From assembly GCA_052435735.1 (NCBI GenBank), contig JBQVNB010000005.1, positions 124,001 through 188,000 on the forward strand: a DNA stretch of 64,000 nt, read 5' to 3'. The notes under the pieces are model-generated. The model did not search any database, was not told the DNA's origin, and saw only the letters and a program-made list of their open reading frames with translations. Source of the stretch: Aliihoeflea sp052435735 (GTDB lineage: Bacteria > Pseudomonadota > Alphaproteobacteria > Rhizobiales > Rhizobiaceae). Position numbers and translations under genes: made by a program. Positions 62,157-64,000 of the stretch are shown one piece after another; position 1 is the stretch's first letter; each line of letters starts with the position of its first letter.

Positions 62157-62280
62157 CGCTTCCCTTCCTGATCGAGTTACCCAGTCCGAGGGCTAGGCGT
62201 TCATGCAAAGCATGGCCTTTTTGGGGTCACGCTTCAATCGCCCCGCTTTCACGTTCCGGTCACCCGGGCGCGAAACGAGC

Positions 62281-63297
62281 TCAGGAAACGCGGCTGATAC
62301 AGAAATCGATGACATCAACCAGCGCGCGCTTTTGCGCACCGTCGGGAAGCGGGGCGAGCGCGTCATGCGCGATGGCGCCGAAATGGCGGGCGCGGGCAAT
62401 GGTGTCGTTGATCGCACCGTACTTCACCATCAGGCCGCGCGCCTTTTCGAGCGCGGTATCGTCGCTTTGCGCGTCCTCGATGGCGCTCTTCCAGAAGGCG
62501 CGCTCTTCGGGCGTGCCGCGGCGGAAGCTCAGGATCACCGGCAACGTGACCTTGCCCTCGCGGAAATCGTCGCCGACATTCTTGCCGAGGTCCTTGGCGT
62601 TGCCGCCATAATCGAGCGCGTCGTCGACGAGCTGGAAGGCAAGGCCGAGATTGACGCCGTATGAGCGCAGGGCCGCGCGGTCCGCTTTCGAGGCGACGGC
62701 GATGATCGGGCCGACTTCGGCGGCTGCCGAGAAGAGCGCGGCGGTCTTCGCCTTGATGACGGCGAGATAGTCGTCTTCGGTGGTCTCGAGATTCTTGGCG
62801 ACGCCGAGCTGCATGACCTCGCCCTCGGCGATGACCGAGGCGGCCGATGACAGGACGTCGAGCGCGTCGAGCGAGCCGACATCGACCATGACGCGGAAGG
62901 CCTGACCGAGCAGGTAGTCGCCGACGAGGACACTTGCCTGGTTGCCCCAGATCATGCGCGCCGTGCTGCGGCCGCGGCGCAGCGCGCTTTCGTCCACGAC
63001 GTCGTCGTGAAGAAGCGTCGCGGTGTGCATGAACTCGACCGCCATGGCCAGCTTGACGTGTCCGTCTCCGGCGTAGCCGAACATCTGGGCGGCGGCGAGC
63101 GTCATCATCGGCCGCAGGCGCTTGCCGCCTGACGAGATGAGGTGATTGGCGATCTGCGGGATCATCTCGACATTGGAGCCGGCCTTGGCGAGGATCAGCT
63201 CGTTCACCTTGGCCATATCGGCGCGCGTGAGTTCCAGCAGCGCATCGATCGATGCCGTGTGCCCGCGCGTGCTGCCGATATTCACTACTACGCTCAA
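62281..63297 (-). CDS. ispB: Polyprenyl diphosphate synthase (octaprenyl-type)
   Basis: A 338-residue trans-prenyltransferase. The first Asp-rich motif is LLHDDVVDES and the second LVDDALDYGG; GGKRLRPMMTL starts the substrate region. The length fits the octa/decaprenyl-diphosphate synthase that makes the ubiquinone side chain, in keeping with ubiA in the window. The ATG at 63297 faces the DUF2007 gene with 156 bases between. Confidence 0.95.
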   Translation of the reverse strand: MSVVVNIGSTRGHTASIDALLELTRADMAKVNELILAKAGSNVEMIPQIANHLISSGGKRLRPMMTLAAAQMFGYAGDGHVKLAMAVEFMHTATLLHDDVVDESALRRGRSTARMIWGNQASVLVGDYLLGQAFRVMVDVGSLDALDVLSSAASVIAEGEVMQLGVAKNLETTEDDYLAVIKAKTAALFSAAAEVGPIIAVASKADRAALRSYGVNLGLAFQLVDDALDYGGNAKDLGKNVGDDFREGKVTLPVILSFRRGTPEERAFWKSAIEDAQSDDTALEKARGLMVKYGAINDTIARARHFGAIAHDALAPLPDGAQKRALVDVIDFCISRVS

Positions 63298-63453
63298 AAT
63301 CGTCTCCCAAGGGATCTGCCGGACGGCCTGCCGGGGTCGGCGCGGACCTTATGGCGGCGCCTTATTGCGGGCAAGAGGCGAATTGGCGCAAGGCTGGGGT
63401 TTCGGGCCACCCGGACGCCCGCTACATAGAGTGGAAACGAGCCGAGGGAAGCC

Positions 63454-63675
63454 ATGAAGGAACTGATGCGCACCAACGATATCGTCCTGATCTCGTTCGT
63501 GGAGAGTCTCCTGCGCGACGCCGACATCGATTTCTTCGTCGCCGACCAGAACATGAGCATCCTGGAAGGCTCGATCGGCATCCTGCCGCGCAGGGTGATG
63601 GTGACGGATGACGACCACGCACAGGCACGGCGCGTGCTGACCGATGCCGGCATCGTCGACGAATTGAAGCCGTGA
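63454..63675 (+). CDS. DUF2007-family small protein
   Basis: A 73-residue protein with the DUF2007 pattern (ELMRTNDIVLISFVESLLRD, FVADQNMSILEGSIGILPRR, VTDDDHAQARRVL). The family binds small signals or has a structural role; it is commonly encoded next to a methyltransferase as here. It shares bases with the next start (GTGA). Confidence 0.88.
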   Translation: MKELMRTNDIVLISFVESLLRDADIDFFVADQNMSILEGSIGILPRRVMVTDDDHAQARRVLTDAGIVDELKP

Positions 63676-64000
63676 CATCTAAGACGGTTGACGCCTTTCA
63701 TCGCGGGCGCTTTCATCTGGTGCAGCCGGCCGGTCGCGGGCATCGCGCCGGGCTCGATGCCATGCTGCTGGCGGCGGCAGTGCCGGACGGGTTTGCGGGG
63801 CGCGTCGCCGACCTAGGCGCTGGCGCCGGGGCGGCCGGGCTGGCGGTATTGGCGCGTTCTTCCGATGCTGCGGCGATGCTTGTCGAACGCGAAGGCGAGA
63901 TGGCGGCATTTGCGCGCGCGACGCTGGAACTGTCGGAGAATGCGGCATTTGAAAGCCGGACAACCGTGATCGAGGCCGACGTGAGCTTGCGCGGCAAAGC
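63672..64000 (+). CDS. TrmN6-like SAM-dependent methyltransferase (5' part)
   Basis: A partial gene running off the end, starting at GTG 63672 that overlaps the DUF2007 stop. The translation has FHRGRFHLVQP, then AGLDAMLLAAAVP and the SAM-binding loop VADLGAGAGAAGLAV, typical of the tRNA1(Val) adenine-N6 methyltransferase group (TrmN6). About 109 residues are present. The NPPY catalytic motif lies outside the window. Confidence 0.75.
   Translation, partial: MTSKTVDAFHRGRFHLVQPAGRGHRAGLDAMLLAAAVPDGFAGRVADLGAGAGAAGLAVLARSSDAAAMLVEREGEMAAFARATLELSENAAFESRTTVIEADVSLRGK

Noticed and set aside
62202..62223. Small hairpin CATGC-AAA-GCATG followed by CCTTTTT on the plus strand
   Set aside because: No plus-strand gene leads into it, and the transcripts on the minus strand would not read a T tract after the stem; it may be chance.
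1..64000. CRISPR arrays, tRNA or rRNA genes, insertion sequences
   Set aside because: No regular short direct repeats with spacers, no tRNA cloverleaf or rRNA-like stretch, and no transposase-like protein were seen.

Overview
The window is a high-GC chromosomal segment of an alphaproteobacterium, most likely a member of the Hyphomicrobiales (Mesorhizobium/Hoeflea/Nitratireductor type). Supporting signs are an ExoF-like outer-membrane exporter, a DUF6101 gene, a glycine-betaine-demethylase-type Rieske pair, and hairpin repeats of the kind common in that order (an arm with core TTCCTGTG..CACAGGAA, and CTCCCC..GGGGAG units). No rRNA or tRNA gene was found.

About 1-39.5 kb is polysaccharide biosynthesis and export, in two sets. 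Set A (about 1.1-21.8 kb) has a long minus-strand operon running from 12.9 kb down to 2.1 kb: polymerase/ligase, Wzc-type tyrosine kinase, formyltransferase, VanZ-like protein, secreted protein, polysaccharide deacetylase, glycosyltransferase and a type I secretion ABC/HlyD pair. A LuxR-type regulator with a degenerate receiver follows. An AT-rich divergent region (12.9-13.2 kb) separates this from a plus-strand operon: sugar nucleotidyltransferase, DegT aminotransferase, small phosphoglycosyltransferase, LegB-like 4,6-dehydratase, ExoF-like exporter, P-loop protein, Wzx flippase and a nucleotidyltransferase/thymidylate-kinase-like fusion. Together these suggest an NDP-4-amino-sugar, possibly N-formylated, that primes the repeat unit. 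Set B (about 23.7-39.5 kb) has a GumC-like chain-length protein with a dead kinase domain, a VpsF-like polymerase, two paralogous CapK-like adenylate-forming proteins, three GT4 glycosyltransferases, a second flippase, a heparinase II/III-family lyase, a FemAB/GNAT-like transferase and an AlgD-type GDP-mannose dehydrogenase. An SDR and a coiled-coil protein lie between the sets.

From 39.5 kb on the window is mixed housekeeping and accessory genes: serine hydrolase, TorF-like porin with a clear terminator, PLP aminotransferase, a cobalamin-riboswitch-controlled Rieske oxygenase/reductase operon, purD, yoeB/yefM, ubiA, an FAD-linked D-2-hydroxyacid dehydrogenase, threonylcarbamoyl-AMP synthase, glyS and glyQ separated by DUF2207, LemA and cysteine-hydrolase genes, a TPR-LysM protein, a polyprenyl diphosphate synthase, DUF2007, and the start of a TrmN6-like methyltransferase. 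The most unusual observations are the cobalamin riboswitch upstream of the Rieske demethylase-like operon, a palindromic repeat inserted in frame in glyS, and two uncharacterised P-loop proteins flanking the flippase gene.
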